The notes under the pieces are model-generated. The model worked only from the letters and a program-made list of their open reading frames with translations, was not told the DNA's origin and made no database searches. Shown piece by piece: positions 32,174 through 40,830 of a stretch of DNA of 64,000 nt. Where the stretch lies: contig NZ_JBHRXZ010000001.1 in the NCBI RefSeq assembly GCF_042648805.1, forward strand, positions 114,547 through 178,546, written 5' to 3'. Position 1 is the first letter of the stretch; each line of letters begins with the position of its first letter. Source of the stretch: Azomonas tarimensis (GTDB lineage Bacteria > Pseudomonadota > Gammaproteobacteria > Pseudomonadales > Pseudomonadaceae). The position numbers and the translations under genes are program-made.

Positions 32174-32881
32174 GTGCCCAGCTCCACTTCCTACCCGCCG
32201 CTGGATAACCGCTACCGGGTCGAGACACCCGAGGGCATAGACCTTGTCCTCCAGCCTGCGGGGCTGGTGCCGCGCGCGCTGGCCTTCGCCATCGACCTGG
32301 CGATTCGTGGTGCGCTGTTTGCCACTCTGCTGTTCGCCTTCAGTCTGCTGGGCCTGTTCGGCCTGGGACTGGCGGCGATTCTGCTGTTCCTTGTGCAGTG
32401 GTGGTACATGGTGCTGTTCGAGGTGCTCAACCAGGGACGTACCCCTGGCAAACAATGGCTTGGCCTGCAGGTGCTGCATGACGACGGCACACCGGTAGGC
32501 TGGGCCTCATCCCTGATTCGCAACCTGCTGCGGGTGGTCGACCTGCTGCCCTTCGCCTATTTTCTGGGCGCGCTGAGCTGCCTCCTGCATCCTGGCTTCA
32601 AGCGACTCGGCGACCTGGCCGCCGGCACCCTGGTGGTCTATCGTTTCCGACCCGCCAGCCCCGGTACCCTGCCCCTCGAGGGACCGGCCCAGGCGGCACC
32701 AGAGGGCCTGGCCGAAGTCGAGCGCCGGGCATTGATCGCCTTTGCCGAGCGTCACGACAGCCTTTCGCCGGCACGCCGGAGCGAACTTGCCTCATTGCTC
32801 GCCGAACCTATCGGAGCCGCTCCGGCGCAAGCGGAACAAACACTGCTCGCCATCGCTCGCGGCCTGCTGAGGAGCGGATGA
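32174..32881 (+). CDS. RDD-family membrane protein
   Basis: 235 aa from a GTG at 32174. RDD domain with three hydrophobic segments: LVPRALAFAIDLAIRGALFA (contains the Arg-Asp pair), LAAILLFLVQWWYMVLFEVL and LLRVVDLLPFAYFLGALSCL. NQGRTPGKQWLGLQVLHDDG is the family's central signature. The C-terminal soluble tail is Ala/Glu-rich. First of six genes that overlap by 4-11 bases (32174-38791). The order RDD, SpoIIM, DUF4129, DUF4350, MoxR, DUF58 is a recurrent set of unproven role. Confidence 0.88.
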   Translation: MPSSTSYPPLDNRYRVETPEGIDLVLQPAGLVPRALAFAIDLAIRGALFATLLFAFSLLGLFGLGLAAILLFLVQWWYMVLFEVLNQGRTPGKQWLGLQVLHDDGTPVGWASSLIRNLLRVVDLLPFAYFLGALSCLLHPGFKRLGDLAAGTLVVYRFRPASPGTLPLEGPAQAAPEGLAEVERRALIAFAERHDSLSPARRSELASLLAEPIGAAPAQAEQTLLAIARGLLRSG

Positions 32882-33855
32882 AGCAGCAGGCCTTCGAACA
32901 GCGCCATCGGCATACCTGGCAGGCGTTCAGCATCCAGCTCGAAGCCCTCGAGCAGGCGCGCGGGCAGCCAGTCGACCCAGCCAGCTTTCCTGCCGCCTAT
33001 CGCCGGCTGTGCCAGCACCTGTCCCTGGCCCAGTCCAGAGGCTACAGCCAGGGTCTGGTCGATCACCTGCAATACCTGGTGCAGCGAGGGCACCTGCAGC
33101 TCTACCGCCACCGCAGCCTGCTGCTGGCGCGGATAATCGCCTTCACGCTCGGCGGGCTGCCACTGCTGGTGCGCCAGGAATGGCGCTTCGTGCTGGTGGC
33201 CAGCCTGCTGTTCTATGGCAGCCTGCTGCTGGCCGGCCTGCTGGTCTTCGGCGTACCGGAACTCGCCCGCGCGCTGCTCAGCGCGACTCAGATCGCCCAG
33301 ATGGAACAGATGTACGATCCGGACAGGGCGCGCCTGGGTCGCTTCGGCGAGCGCACGGCCGCTGCCGACTGGATGATGTTCGGCTACTACATCATGAACA
33401 ATGTCGGCATCGCCTTTCAGACCTTTGCCGGCGGTCTTCTGGCCGGCCTTGGCACGCTGTTTTTCCTGCTGTTCAACGGGCTCACCATCGGGGCGGTCGC
33501 CGGCCACCTGACCGGTATCGGCTACCACCACCCGTTCTATTCTTTCGTCATCGGCCATGGCGCCTTCGAGCTGACCGGCATCAGCCTGGCGGGGGCGGCG
33601 GGCCTGCGGATCGGCTGGGCACTGATCGCACCAGGTCAACTGCGCCGCGCCGATGCCCTGCGCCAGGCCTCCTCGGTCGGGGTGCAACTGGTGAGCGGCG
33701 CCCTGCTACTGTTGCTGATCGCGGCATTCGTCGAGGCCTACTGGTCGTCGATGACCTTCGCTACACCCCTGGCGAAGTATCTGGTCGGTGCTGCCCTGTG
33801 GTTGCTGGTGGCGCTCTACCTGACCTTGGGCGGACGCCAGCACGATGCTTCCTGA
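32878..33855 (+). CDS. SpoIIM/DUF95-like stage II sporulation protein M family protein
   Basis: 325 aa, overlapping the RDD gene by 4 bases (ATGA). Soluble N-terminal region, then about six hydrophobic segments (e.g. LVASLLFYGSLLLAGLLVFG; GIAFQTFAGGLLAGLGTLFF; GGRQHDAS at the end). YYIMNNVGIAFQTFAGGLL and FVIGHGAFELTGISLAGAAG are the family's hallmark motifs. In Bacillus SpoIIM acts with cell-wall hydrolases; here the role is unknown. Confidence 0.88.
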   Translation: MKQQAFEQRHRHTWQAFSIQLEALEQARGQPVDPASFPAAYRRLCQHLSLAQSRGYSQGLVDHLQYLVQRGHLQLYRHRSLLLARIIAFTLGGLPLLVRQEWRFVLVASLLFYGSLLLAGLLVFGVPELARALLSATQIAQMEQMYDPDRARLGRFGERTAAADWMMFGYYIMNNVGIAFQTFAGGLLAGLGTLFFLLFNGLTIGAVAGHLTGIGYHHPFYSFVIGHGAFELTGISLAGAAGLRIGWALIAPGQLRRADALRQASSVGVQLVSGALLLLLIAAFVEAYWSSMTFATPLAKYLVGAALWLLVALYLTLGGRQHDAS

Positions 33856-35338
33856 ACTCGACGTGCGCCCGCGCAGCGCCTGGGAAGCGCTGGATCTGGG
33901 CACCCTGCTGGCGCGTCGGCACCTGCCCCAACTGATGGCCGCCTGGGCGCTGCTGACGGTGCCCTTGTTCCTGCTGCTGAGCCTGCTGTGCTGGCGCCAC
34001 CCTGGCCTGGCGCTGGTCCTGTTCTGGTGGCTCAAGCCCCTCTACGAGCGCCTGCCGCTGTATATCCTCTCGCGAGCGCTGTTCGGTGCCACGCCAAGCA
34101 CGCAGCAGGCCTTGCGTGCGTTTCCAGCCCAGCTCCGCCATCAGTGGCTCGCCAGCCTGACCTGGCGTCGCCTCAGCCCGACCCGCAGCTTCGACCTGCC
34201 GGTGGTCCAGCTGGAAGGACTCAGCGGGGAGGCCCGGCGGCAGCGCCTGGGCCTGCTGGGCCAGCGCGACAGCGGCACCGCGTCCTGGCTCACGGTGGTC
34301 GGGTTTCACCTGGAGCTGGCCCTGTTACTGGGCCTGATTGCGCTTTTCTATTTTCTGCTGCCGCAACAGGTCCTGGAAGACTGGACCTGGTACGAACTGG
34401 TAAACGATGCCGACGGCTGGTTATGGCTGGAGCACCTGAGCAATTCGCTATACGTGCTGGTTCTGATCCTCTGGGAGCCCATCTATGTCGCCTGCGGCTT
34501 CAGCCTCTACCTGAATCGACGTACCCGGCTCGAAGGTTGGGATATCGAACTCGGCTTCCGCCAGCTGGGCCAGCGCCTGTCGCGCCTTGCCGGTGTGCTA
34601 CTGGTCGCCGGACTGTTCCTGATGGCGCCGCTTGGCGTCGAGCACAGCTGGGCCTCAACTACCGCGGAACAGCCATCGGGCAGCCAGCCATTGACAGGCA
34701 GCGAGGCCCGCGAGCGGATCGAGTCGCTGCTGCAGCAGCCGCCGTTCACCCATCAGGAAACCGTGACCCGCTGGCGCCTGCGCGACGCCGATGCGGCCGA
34801 TAGCAGGCTGTCGAGCTGGCTGGAAGCACTTGGCGACACCCTGGGCCACGCCGAAGGCCCAGCGCAAGTCATGAAAGCACTGCTCTGGAGCGGCCTGCTG
34901 GGGCTGCTGCTGAGCCTGGCCTGGCGCTACCGCCAATGGCTGCCTACCTTCGGTAGGCGGCGCAAACGCAGACGGCGCCGACGCTCTTTCCTGCCAGCCT
35001 CGTCCATCCCCGACCCCGAGCCGCCCCCCTTGCCCGAGGATATCGCCGCCACAGCCGAACAACTCTGGCAACGTGACCCGGGCCAGGCGCTGGGCCTGCT
35101 CTACCGAGCCATGCTGAACCAGCTCGAGGACCGACTCGCGCTGCAGTCCTCGCTCACCGAAAGCGAGGTGCTGCAGCGCGTCGCCAGCCTGCAGCAGGAG
35201 GACCTGAGCCGTTACGCTGAACAGCTGACCCGGCACTGGCAGGCCCATGCCTACGGCCACCGCCACCCGCCCGAGGCGGCCGGGCCGACACTTGTCGATG
35301 GCTACCGGCGCTTGTTCGATGCCAGAGGTCCGGCATGA
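33845..35338 (+). CDS. DUF4129-like membrane protein
   Basis: 497 aa. Overlaps the previous gene by 11 bases. Several membrane segments (LMAAWALLTVPLFLLLSLLC; LALLLGLIALFYFLLP; RLAGVLLVAGLFLMAPLG; LLWSGLLGLLLSLAWRYRQW), then a basic stretch (GRRRKRRRRRRSF) and a soluble C-terminal domain with LWQRDPGQALGLLYRAMLNQ and LTESEVLQRVASLQ, typical of DUF4129. Its partners are MoxR and DUF58. Function unknown. Confidence 0.85.
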   Translation: MLPELDVRPRSAWEALDLGTLLARRHLPQLMAAWALLTVPLFLLLSLLCWRHPGLALVLFWWLKPLYERLPLYILSRALFGATPSTQQALRAFPAQLRHQWLASLTWRRLSPTRSFDLPVVQLEGLSGEARRQRLGLLGQRDSGTASWLTVVGFHLELALLLGLIALFYFLLPQQVLEDWTWYELVNDADGWLWLEHLSNSLYVLVLILWEPIYVACGFSLYLNRRTRLEGWDIELGFRQLGQRLSRLAGVLLVAGLFLMAPLGVEHSWASTTAEQPSGSQPLTGSEARERIESLLQQPPFTHQETVTRWRLRDADAADSRLSSWLEALGDTLGHAEGPAQVMKALLWSGLLGLLLSLAWRYRQWLPTFGRRRKRRRRRRSFLPASSIPDPEPPPLPEDIAATAEQLWQRDPGQALGLLYRAMLNQLEDRLALQSSLTESEVLQRVASLQQEDLSRYAEQLTRHWQAHAYGHRHPPEAAGPTLVDGYRRLFDARGPA

Positions 35339-36489
35339 ATCGCGCCCGCTGGCCTCTGCTATTCGCCGCGCTGCTGGCGCTGACGATCGCCTTCTATGTC
35401 GCCGGGCAACTGGAGCGTCAGCAGGTAACCCTGGACCATGGCCCGTCGCCTGAAGCCCAGGCCGACCCCTACCTGGCGGCGCAGCTGTTTCTCAAGGGGC
35501 TCGGCTCGTCTGTGGTGCGCAGCGAAGATCTGCGACTGGCCGCGTTGCCAGGGAGCGGTCATACCCTGATGCTGCTGGCAGATCGCGGCGGCTGGTCGGC
35601 CGGCCAGACCCGCCGGGTGCTGGAGTGGGCGCAGGCCGGCGGCCACCTGCTGTTCGTCGCCGAACGGCTGTGGGACGAAGCCCGCGGCCAAAGCGGCGAC
35701 CTGCTGCTCGACGCACTTGGCCTGCAGCAGCACGAAACCGGCGACGAGCATCCCGCGCTGCAATCGCCCATGGTCCCGGCCCCACACCCGGAACTCACCC
35801 GGTTGTTCGTCGAAAACGAGTCCGCCCCCGCCTACCTGGCCTTCGATACCCGCTATCATCTCTATGACCCGGAGCAGAAAGCCCACGCCCGGGCCAACAG
35901 CAGCCATGCCACCCATATGCTGCAGCTGCGCCACGGCGAGGGGCTGGTGACGGTGCTGACCGATGCCTGGCTCTGGCAGAACTCGCGCATCGGCCAGCTC
36001 GATCACGCCTGGCTGCTCTGGTATCTCAGCCAGGACCGTGACGTCACCCTGGTCTTTCGTGAAAGCCAGCTGAGCCTGGTCAAGCTGGTGACCGAACACT
36101 TCACCGAAGCCGCGACAAGCCTCGCGCTGCTGCTGGCGCTCTGGCTCTGGCGCGCCAGCCGGCGGCGGGGCCCCTTGCTGCCTGCAACGCCCAGCAGCCG
36201 GCGACAGTTACTGACGCATCTGCGCGCCAGCGCCGATTTCCGGATGCGCCGCCTCGGACGACACAGGCTGATCGAGGACCTGCAGGCGGACATCCTGCAG
36301 CAGGTCCAGCGCCATCATCCAGGCATTAGCAGCCTCGAGCCGGTGGAACGCAGCGAACTGCTCGCACGTCTGTCGCTACAACCCGTCGCGCAGGTCGACC
36401 AGGCCATGCAGACCCCGGATGCGCGACTCAGCCTTGCCGACTTCACCGAACAGGTCGGCCTACTGCAATCACTCAGGAACGCCCTATGA
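35335..36489 (+). CDS. DUF4350-containing membrane protein
   Basis: 384 aa, ATGA overlap with the gene before. An N-terminal membrane anchor (WPLLFAALLALTIAFYVAG), then the DUF4350 domain, related to the GATase-like fold: DPYLAAQLFLKGLGSSVVRS, SGHTLMLLADRGGWSAGQ, RVLEWAQAGGHLLFVAERLW. A second membrane segment (ATSLALLLALWLWRA, near residue 265) and a C-terminal helical region. It probably acts with the MoxR-DUF58 pair in the envelope. Confidence 0.85.
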   Translation: MNRARWPLLFAALLALTIAFYVAGQLERQQVTLDHGPSPEAQADPYLAAQLFLKGLGSSVVRSEDLRLAALPGSGHTLMLLADRGGWSAGQTRRVLEWAQAGGHLLFVAERLWDEARGQSGDLLLDALGLQQHETGDEHPALQSPMVPAPHPELTRLFVENESAPAYLAFDTRYHLYDPEQKAHARANSSHATHMLQLRHGEGLVTVLTDAWLWQNSRIGQLDHAWLLWYLSQDRDVTLVFRESQLSLVKLVTEHFTEAATSLALLLALWLWRASRRRGPLLPATPSSRRQLLTHLRASADFRMRRLGRHRLIEDLQADILQQVQRHHPGISSLEPVERSELLARLSLQPVAQVDQAMQTPDARLSLADFTEQVGLLQSLRNAL

Positions 36490-37472
36490 GCGAACAGACC
36501 GCCGAGCGCGGGGAGCCACGCCAGCGAGCCGGCCAGTTGGCTCACGCCCTGCGCCAGGAATTGAACAAGGCCGTTATCGGCCAGCCGGACGTCATCGAGG
36601 GCCTGCTCACCGCCCTGATCGCCGGCGGCCACGTACTCATCGAAGGCGTACCGGGCCTCGGCAAGACCCTGCTCGTCCGGGCCCTGGCGCGCTGCTTCGG
36701 TGGCGACTTCGCCCGCATCCAGTTCACTCCCGATCTGATGCCCAGCGACATCACCGGGCATGCCGTCTACGACCTCGCCAGCGAACAGTTCAAGCTGCGC
36801 AAGGGACCGGTGTTCACCCACCTCCTGCTCGCCGATGAGATCAATCGCGCGCCGGCAAAGACCCAATCGGCGCTGCTCGAAGTGATGCAGGAACATCAGG
36901 TGACCCTCGAAGGCCGAGCGCTGAAGGTCCCTCAACCCTTCCTGGTGATGGCCACGCAGAACTCCATCGAACAGGAGGGCACCTACCCGCTGCCGGAGGC
37001 AGAGCTCGACCGCTTCATGCTCATGCTGCGCATGGACTATCCGCCCGCCGAAGCCGAAGTGGACCTGGTGCGCAGCGTGAGCCGCTCCGCCCATTCGGAC
37101 ATGCTCGATGTGACCCCGCTACGTCAGCTGATGCGTCCGCAGGACGCCCTGGCGCTGCAGAGGATCGCCAGCGAGCTGCCGGTGGACGAACAGGTGCTCG
37201 ACTACGCCGTGCGCCTTGCCCGGGCGACACGGGACTGGCCGGGGCTTAGCCTGGGTGCAGGGCCGCGCGCCTCCATTGCCCTGGTACGCGGCGGCCGTGC
37301 CCGCGCATTGCTGCGCGGGGGCGAGTTCGTGCTGCCCGATGACGTCAAAGGTTGTGCCCTGCCGGTGCTGCGGCACCGTGTACGGCTGAACGCCGACCTG
37401 GAAATCGAGGGCCTGACGGTCGATACCCTGCTGCAGCAACTGATCGACCAGACCCCGGCGCCGCGACCATGA
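36486..37472 (+). CDS. MoxR-family AAA+ ATPase
   Basis: 328 aa. Walker A GVPGLGKTLLVRALARCF (near residue 57), Walker B LLLADEINRAPAKTQSALLE, sensor MATQNSIEQEGTYPLPEAEL and arginine finger LDRFMLML. MoxR ATPases act as chaperones that insert cofactors or mature partner proteins, usually with a VWA or DUF58 protein such as the following gene. Both ends overlap neighbours by 4 bases. Confidence 0.93.
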   Translation: MSEQTAERGEPRQRAGQLAHALRQELNKAVIGQPDVIEGLLTALIAGGHVLIEGVPGLGKTLLVRALARCFGGDFARIQFTPDLMPSDITGHAVYDLASEQFKLRKGPVFTHLLLADEINRAPAKTQSALLEVMQEHQVTLEGRALKVPQPFLVMATQNSIEQEGTYPLPEAELDRFMLMLRMDYPPAEAEVDLVRSVSRSAHSDMLDVTPLRQLMRPQDALALQRIASELPVDEQVLDYAVRLARATRDWPGLSLGAGPRASIALVRGGRARALLRGGEFVLPDDVKGCALPVLRHRVRLNADLEIEGLTVDTLLQQLIDQTPAPRP

Positions 37473-38791
37473 CACCCGGCCGCGCCCTGTTGGCAGTGGC
37501 AGGAGGCTTGCTCTTGTCCGCCTTGCTGCTGGGCATCTCTCGGCTTCTTTACGCACCCGCCGACTGGCTGGCCACACTCTGGTGGAGTCTGCTGCTGGGC
37601 GCTGCCGGCATTGCCCTGCTCGACGCGCTGCGCCTGCGGCGGCAGCCCTCACCCGAGATAAAGCGCCAACTGCCCGGCGAAGCCCCGGTCGGACGCTGGC
37701 AGGAGGTGCGGCTGGAACTGCGCCACGGCTCGCGCGTCCGGGTCCAGGTATTCGATCATGCGCCAGCCTCGCTGCAGGTCGACAGCCTCCCCGTTGCCGT
37801 GCGCCTGGCCCCTGGCGAAACAGCCACGCTGAGCTACCTATTCTGCGCCACAGAGCGCGGACTGTTCCATTTCGAGCACTGCGAGGTGCAGCTGCCCAGC
37901 CCGTGGCGGCTGTGGCACAGCCGGCGGCTGCTGACGCTGCCCGGCGACATACGCATTTACCCGGACTTTTCACGGCTTCACGGGGCCCGCCTGATGGCGG
38001 TCGAAAACTGGCTCGGCGGCCTGGGCATCCGCCAGCGACCGCGTCGCGGTCCGGGGCAGGAGTTTCGCCAACTGCGCGAATACCGTGACGGCGACACCCT
38101 GCGCCAAGTGGACTGGAAGGCCACCGCCCGGGTACGTCACCCCATCGTCAGGGAATACCAGGACGAACGCGACCAGCGCATCCTGTTCCTCCTCGATGGA
38201 GGCCGCCGCATGCGCAGCCAGGACGGCGGCAAGTCGCACTTCGACCACAGCCTGGAAGCCTGCCTGCTTCTGAGCCATGTCGCACTGCGCCAGGGCGATG
38301 CGGTGGGCCTGTCCACCTTTGCCACCGAGCAGCCGCGATTCGTCGCGCCGGGCAAGGGACCGGCGCAGCTGACCAGCCTGCTCGATGCCATGTACGACCT
38401 GCGCAGCAGCCGTGCCCAGGCGGACTACAGCAGCGCCGCGGCAACCCTGCTCGCGCGCCAGCGGCGCCGGGCGCTGGTCATCGTGCTGACCAACCTGCGC
38501 GACGAAGACGACGATGAACTGGATGCCGCCCTCGCCCACCTGAGCCAACGCCACCGGGTACTGCTGGTAAGCCTCAGGGAGGAATTCGTCGATCACCTGG
38601 CGCAGACCCCGATCACAGGCCTGGACGAGGCTCTGGACTATTGCGGGCTGGTGGATTACCGCGCCGCCCGGCAGCGTCTGCACCGCCGTCTAACGGCCCG
38701 CGGGCTGCCGCTGCTGGATGCACGCCCGAGGGAGCTCGCGCCCCTGTTGATCGAACGCTATCTGGCGCTCAAGCGTGCCGGCAGCTTCTAG
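37469..38791 (+). CDS. DUF58 (VWA-like) protein
   Basis: 440 aa from ATG 37469 (MTPGRALLAVAGGLLLSALL), overlapping the moxR stop by 4 bases. Two N-terminal membrane segments, a beta-sandwich region, then the DUF58 core GQEFRQLREYRDGDTLRQVD and WKATARVRHPIVREYQDERD, and a VWA-like fold with LFLLDGGRRM replacing the usual DxSxS MIDAS sequence. Typical partner of MoxR. Last gene of the operon. Confidence 0.9.
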   Translation: MTPGRALLAVAGGLLLSALLLGISRLLYAPADWLATLWWSLLLGAAGIALLDALRLRRQPSPEIKRQLPGEAPVGRWQEVRLELRHGSRVRVQVFDHAPASLQVDSLPVAVRLAPGETATLSYLFCATERGLFHFEHCEVQLPSPWRLWHSRRLLTLPGDIRIYPDFSRLHGARLMAVENWLGGLGIRQRPRRGPGQEFRQLREYRDGDTLRQVDWKATARVRHPIVREYQDERDQRILFLLDGGRRMRSQDGGKSHFDHSLEACLLLSHVALRQGDAVGLSTFATEQPRFVAPGKGPAQLTSLLDAMYDLRSSRAQADYSSAAATLLARQRRRALVIVLTNLRDEDDDELDAALAHLSQRHRVLLVSLREEFVDHLAQTPITGLDEALDYCGLVDYRAARQRLHRRLTARGLPLLDARPRELAPLLIERYLALKRAGSF

Positions 38792-38800
38792 CCAAACGAT

Positions 38801-39232
38801 TCAGCGGCAATCATTCAGGCCCGGACCGCGGGGCTCGGGCGAAGCCTGGAAGGGCTGGAAGCTGAAATACTGCTGCAGCGCGTCGACCATTTCCCTGATG
38901 TCCTCGGGCGGCTCGATCAGCTTGAAGCCTGAATCATAGCTTCCCGGGGTCACATCTTCGCGGGTCCACTGGCAGGTGGCCTGGAGATCGACGTAATGGA
39001 CGCTGCCGTCCTTCGCGGGAATTTTCAGACGCATCTCGAAGCGGGCGTGCAGGAGCATCGGATACGGACTGATGAGCATCAGGCCCTGCTCGGAGATGTT
39101 GCCGATAAAGCCCAGGGGCTTGTCGGTGTTCCGGTTGAACACCTTCAAATAATACGGCAACTGGTGCCGCTCGATTCTGCGTTGATTGGACATCGTCCCA
39201 CTACTGCTGGCCGTACTCGTTTTGCTGTTCAT
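38801..39232 (-). CDS. PilZ-domain protein
   Basis: 143 aa from ATG 39232; a second ATG at 39193 (MSNQRRIERHQLPYY) is equally possible. c-di-GMP-binding PilZ domain: RRIERHQLPYYLKV (RxxxR motif) and FIGNISEQGLML (N-x-S-x-x-G motif), so both c-di-GMP-contacting motifs are present. It converges on the DUF58 gene with 9 bases between stops. Likely a cytoplasmic c-di-GMP effector; target unknown. Confidence 0.9.
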   Translation of the reverse strand: MNSKTSTASSSGTMSNQRRIERHQLPYYLKVFNRNTDKPLGFIGNISEQGLMLISPYPMLLHARFEMRLKIPAKDGSVHYVDLQATCQWTREDVTPGSYDSGFKLIEPPEDIREMVDALQQYFSFQPFQASPEPRGPGLNDCR

Positions 39233-39343
39233 GGCAACCCCGTTGCCGCATAAGGGTTCAGCCTGATCCTGGCCGAGGGGACGTCCCTGTATCTATTACG
39301 ACACGCTATCGCGGGCGCCTGATAGGTCCGCGGACGTGACGCT

Positions 39344-39652
39344 TCAAGTCTTGGCCTTGGCCCTGGCGGCCTTGTCTGCCCGCTGCTTGCGCACTTCCTT
39401 GGGGTCGGCCAGGAGCGGCCGGTAGATCTCCACCCGTTCGCCGGCCTCGATGGGGCGCTCCTCGGGCTTGGCCACCGCCTTGCCGAAGATACCCAGCGGC
39501 GCGATCGCCAGATCGAGCCCCGGAAAGTGTAGCTCCATCCCCGAGCGCAGCGCCGTCTCGCGTACCGAAGTCCCGCGCGGCACCTCCAGGCTCAGTAGCT
39601 TCTGCTTGTCAGGCAGCGCGTAGGCCACCTCCACCCGAACAAGGTCATCCAT
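39344..39652 (-). CDS. rnfH: RnfH family ubiquitin-like protein
   Basis: 102 aa from ATG 39652 (MDDLVRVEVAYALPDKQ), overlapping the ratA stop by 8 bases. Beta-grasp fold of the RnfH family: VEVAYALPDKQKLLSLEVPR, LDLAIAPLGIFGKAV, GERVEIYRPLLADPKEVRKQ. The basic C-terminal tail (RADKAARAKAKT) is typical. Usually paired with ratA; molecular role unproven. Confidence 0.93.
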   Translation of the reverse strand: MDDLVRVEVAYALPDKQKLLSLEVPRGTSVRETALRSGMELHFPGLDLAIAPLGIFGKAVAKPEERPIEAGERVEIYRPLLADPKEVRKQRADKAARAKAKT

Positions 39653-40079
39653 AAAGCTGCCTGGCCCGCTCGCAGAAGGCGTCGACCAGCGTATTGGCCG
39701 CATGGTTGAACAAGGGGCCCAGAGTGATTTTCACCAGGGGGCCCGCGTAATCGAACGACAGATCAAGGCTGATCTTGGCCGCCTGGTCATTGAGCGCCTT
39801 GAATTCCCAGATCCCGTGCAGATGGCGAAACGGCCCTTCTTCCAGATTCATCTCGATCCGCTCGCCCGGTACGAGCTCATTGCGGGTGAGGAATCGCTGG
39901 CTGATTCCGCCCTTGGCCACCGTCATGCTGGCGCGCATCTGGGTGTCGCTGACCGCCAGCACCTGACTCGTCGAACACCAGGGCAGGAACTCCGGATAGC
40001 GGGCCACATCGTTGACCATGTCGAACAGGGACCGAGCCGGATAAGGCAACAGCGCCGAGCGGTGAATATGCGTCGTCAT
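39645..40079 (-). CDS. ratA: RatA / COQ10-type START-domain protein
   Basis: 144 aa. SRPBCC fold: MTTHIHRSALLPYPARSLFD, MVNDVARYPEFLPWCSTSQVL, FDYAGPLVKITLGPLFNHAA, FCERARQLYG. In E. coli RatA was described as a ribosome-association toxin, while the eukaryotic relatives (COQ10) bind ubiquinone; either role is possible. Divergent from smpB, as is usual for ratA/smpB. Confidence 0.92.
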   Translation of the reverse strand: MTTHIHRSALLPYPARSLFDMVNDVARYPEFLPWCSTSQVLAVSDTQMRASMTVAKGGISQRFLTRNELVPGERIEMNLEEGPFRHLHGIWEFKALNDQAAKISLDLSFDYAGPLVKITLGPLFNHAANTLVDAFCERARQLYG

Positions 40080-40208
40080 TGAGTAATCGCTTATAACTGG
40101 CAGTGACAGGCAGCCGAGGCGCCTCGTCGTCAGGGGGCATTGTCAGGGATTCGACCGCCCCCCTCAAGTTTCGCTGCACGGACCGTATCGCCTGGGCTGG
40201 CGAGCCCC

Positions 40209-40214
40209 TATAAT
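40209..40214 (+). promoter_or_regulatory. Consensus -10 box of smpB, giving a near-leaderless mRNA
   Basis: A perfect TATAAT ends 9 bases before the smpB ATG. With usual spacing transcription would start near 40221, 3 bases from the ATG. The -35 region 17 bases up (TATCGC) is poor. GCGCCCCCT, between box and ATG, has no Shine-Dalgarno sequence. Confidence 0.7.
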
Positions 40215-40223
40215 GCGCCCCCT

Positions 40224-40706
40224 ATGGCAAAACAGAAGAAACATCCCTCCGGGACCATCGCGCTCAACAAGAAGGCGCTACACGACTACTTCATCGAACA
40301 GAAGTTCGAAGCTGGCGTGGCGCTCGCCGGCTGGGAAGTGAAAAGCCTTCGCGCCGGCAAGGCGCAACTGGTCGACAGCTACGTCCTGCTCAAGGACGGT
40401 GAGGCCTGGCTGCTTGGCTGTCATATCACCCCGCTGACCACCGCCAGCACTCACGTTATCGCCGACCCGACCCGCACCCGCAAGCTGCTCCTGAACCAGC
40501 GCGAGCTGGGCAAGCTGTTCGGCGCCGTGCAGCAAAAGGGCTACGCCTGCATCGCCCTGTCGCTGTACTGGAAAAAGCATCTGGTCAAATGCGAGATTGC
40601 GCTGGGCAAGGGCAAGAAGGAATACGACAAGCGCGACACCGAACGCGTGCGCGACTCCAACCGTGAAATGCAGCGCGCCATTCGCAGCAAGGGGAAGGAC
40701 GAGTAA
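40224..40706 (+). CDS. smpB: SsrA-binding protein SmpB
   Basis: Binds tmRNA and directs it to stalled ribosomes. 160 aa from ATG 40224 (MAKQKKHPSGTIALNKKALH). Signatures: EAGVALAGWEVKSLRAGKAQ, YVLLKDGEAWLLGCHITPL, RKLLLNQREL, the C-terminal helix GKGKKEYDKRDTERVRDSNR, ending EMQRAIRSKGKDE. Its RNA partner ssrA is in the same window at 50.4 kb. See the -10 box entry: translation probably starts on an mRNA with almost no leader. Confidence 0.98.
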   Translation: MAKQKKHPSGTIALNKKALHDYFIEQKFEAGVALAGWEVKSLRAGKAQLVDSYVLLKDGEAWLLGCHITPLTTASTHVIADPTRTRKLLLNQRELGKLFGAVQQKGYACIALSLYWKKHLVKCEIALGKGKKEYDKRDTERVRDSNREMQRAIRSKGKDE

Positions 40707-40830
40707 AGCAGGCTGGAATGGAAGCATTCAAGGCCGCCAGCCGCTTTCGCATGGTCGCTGATCGACGCCGCTCCACTTTTCGCCCTGCGCGCTCCCGATT
40801 TCAGCCCACCTCGTCCAGCCTCCAGCGTTC

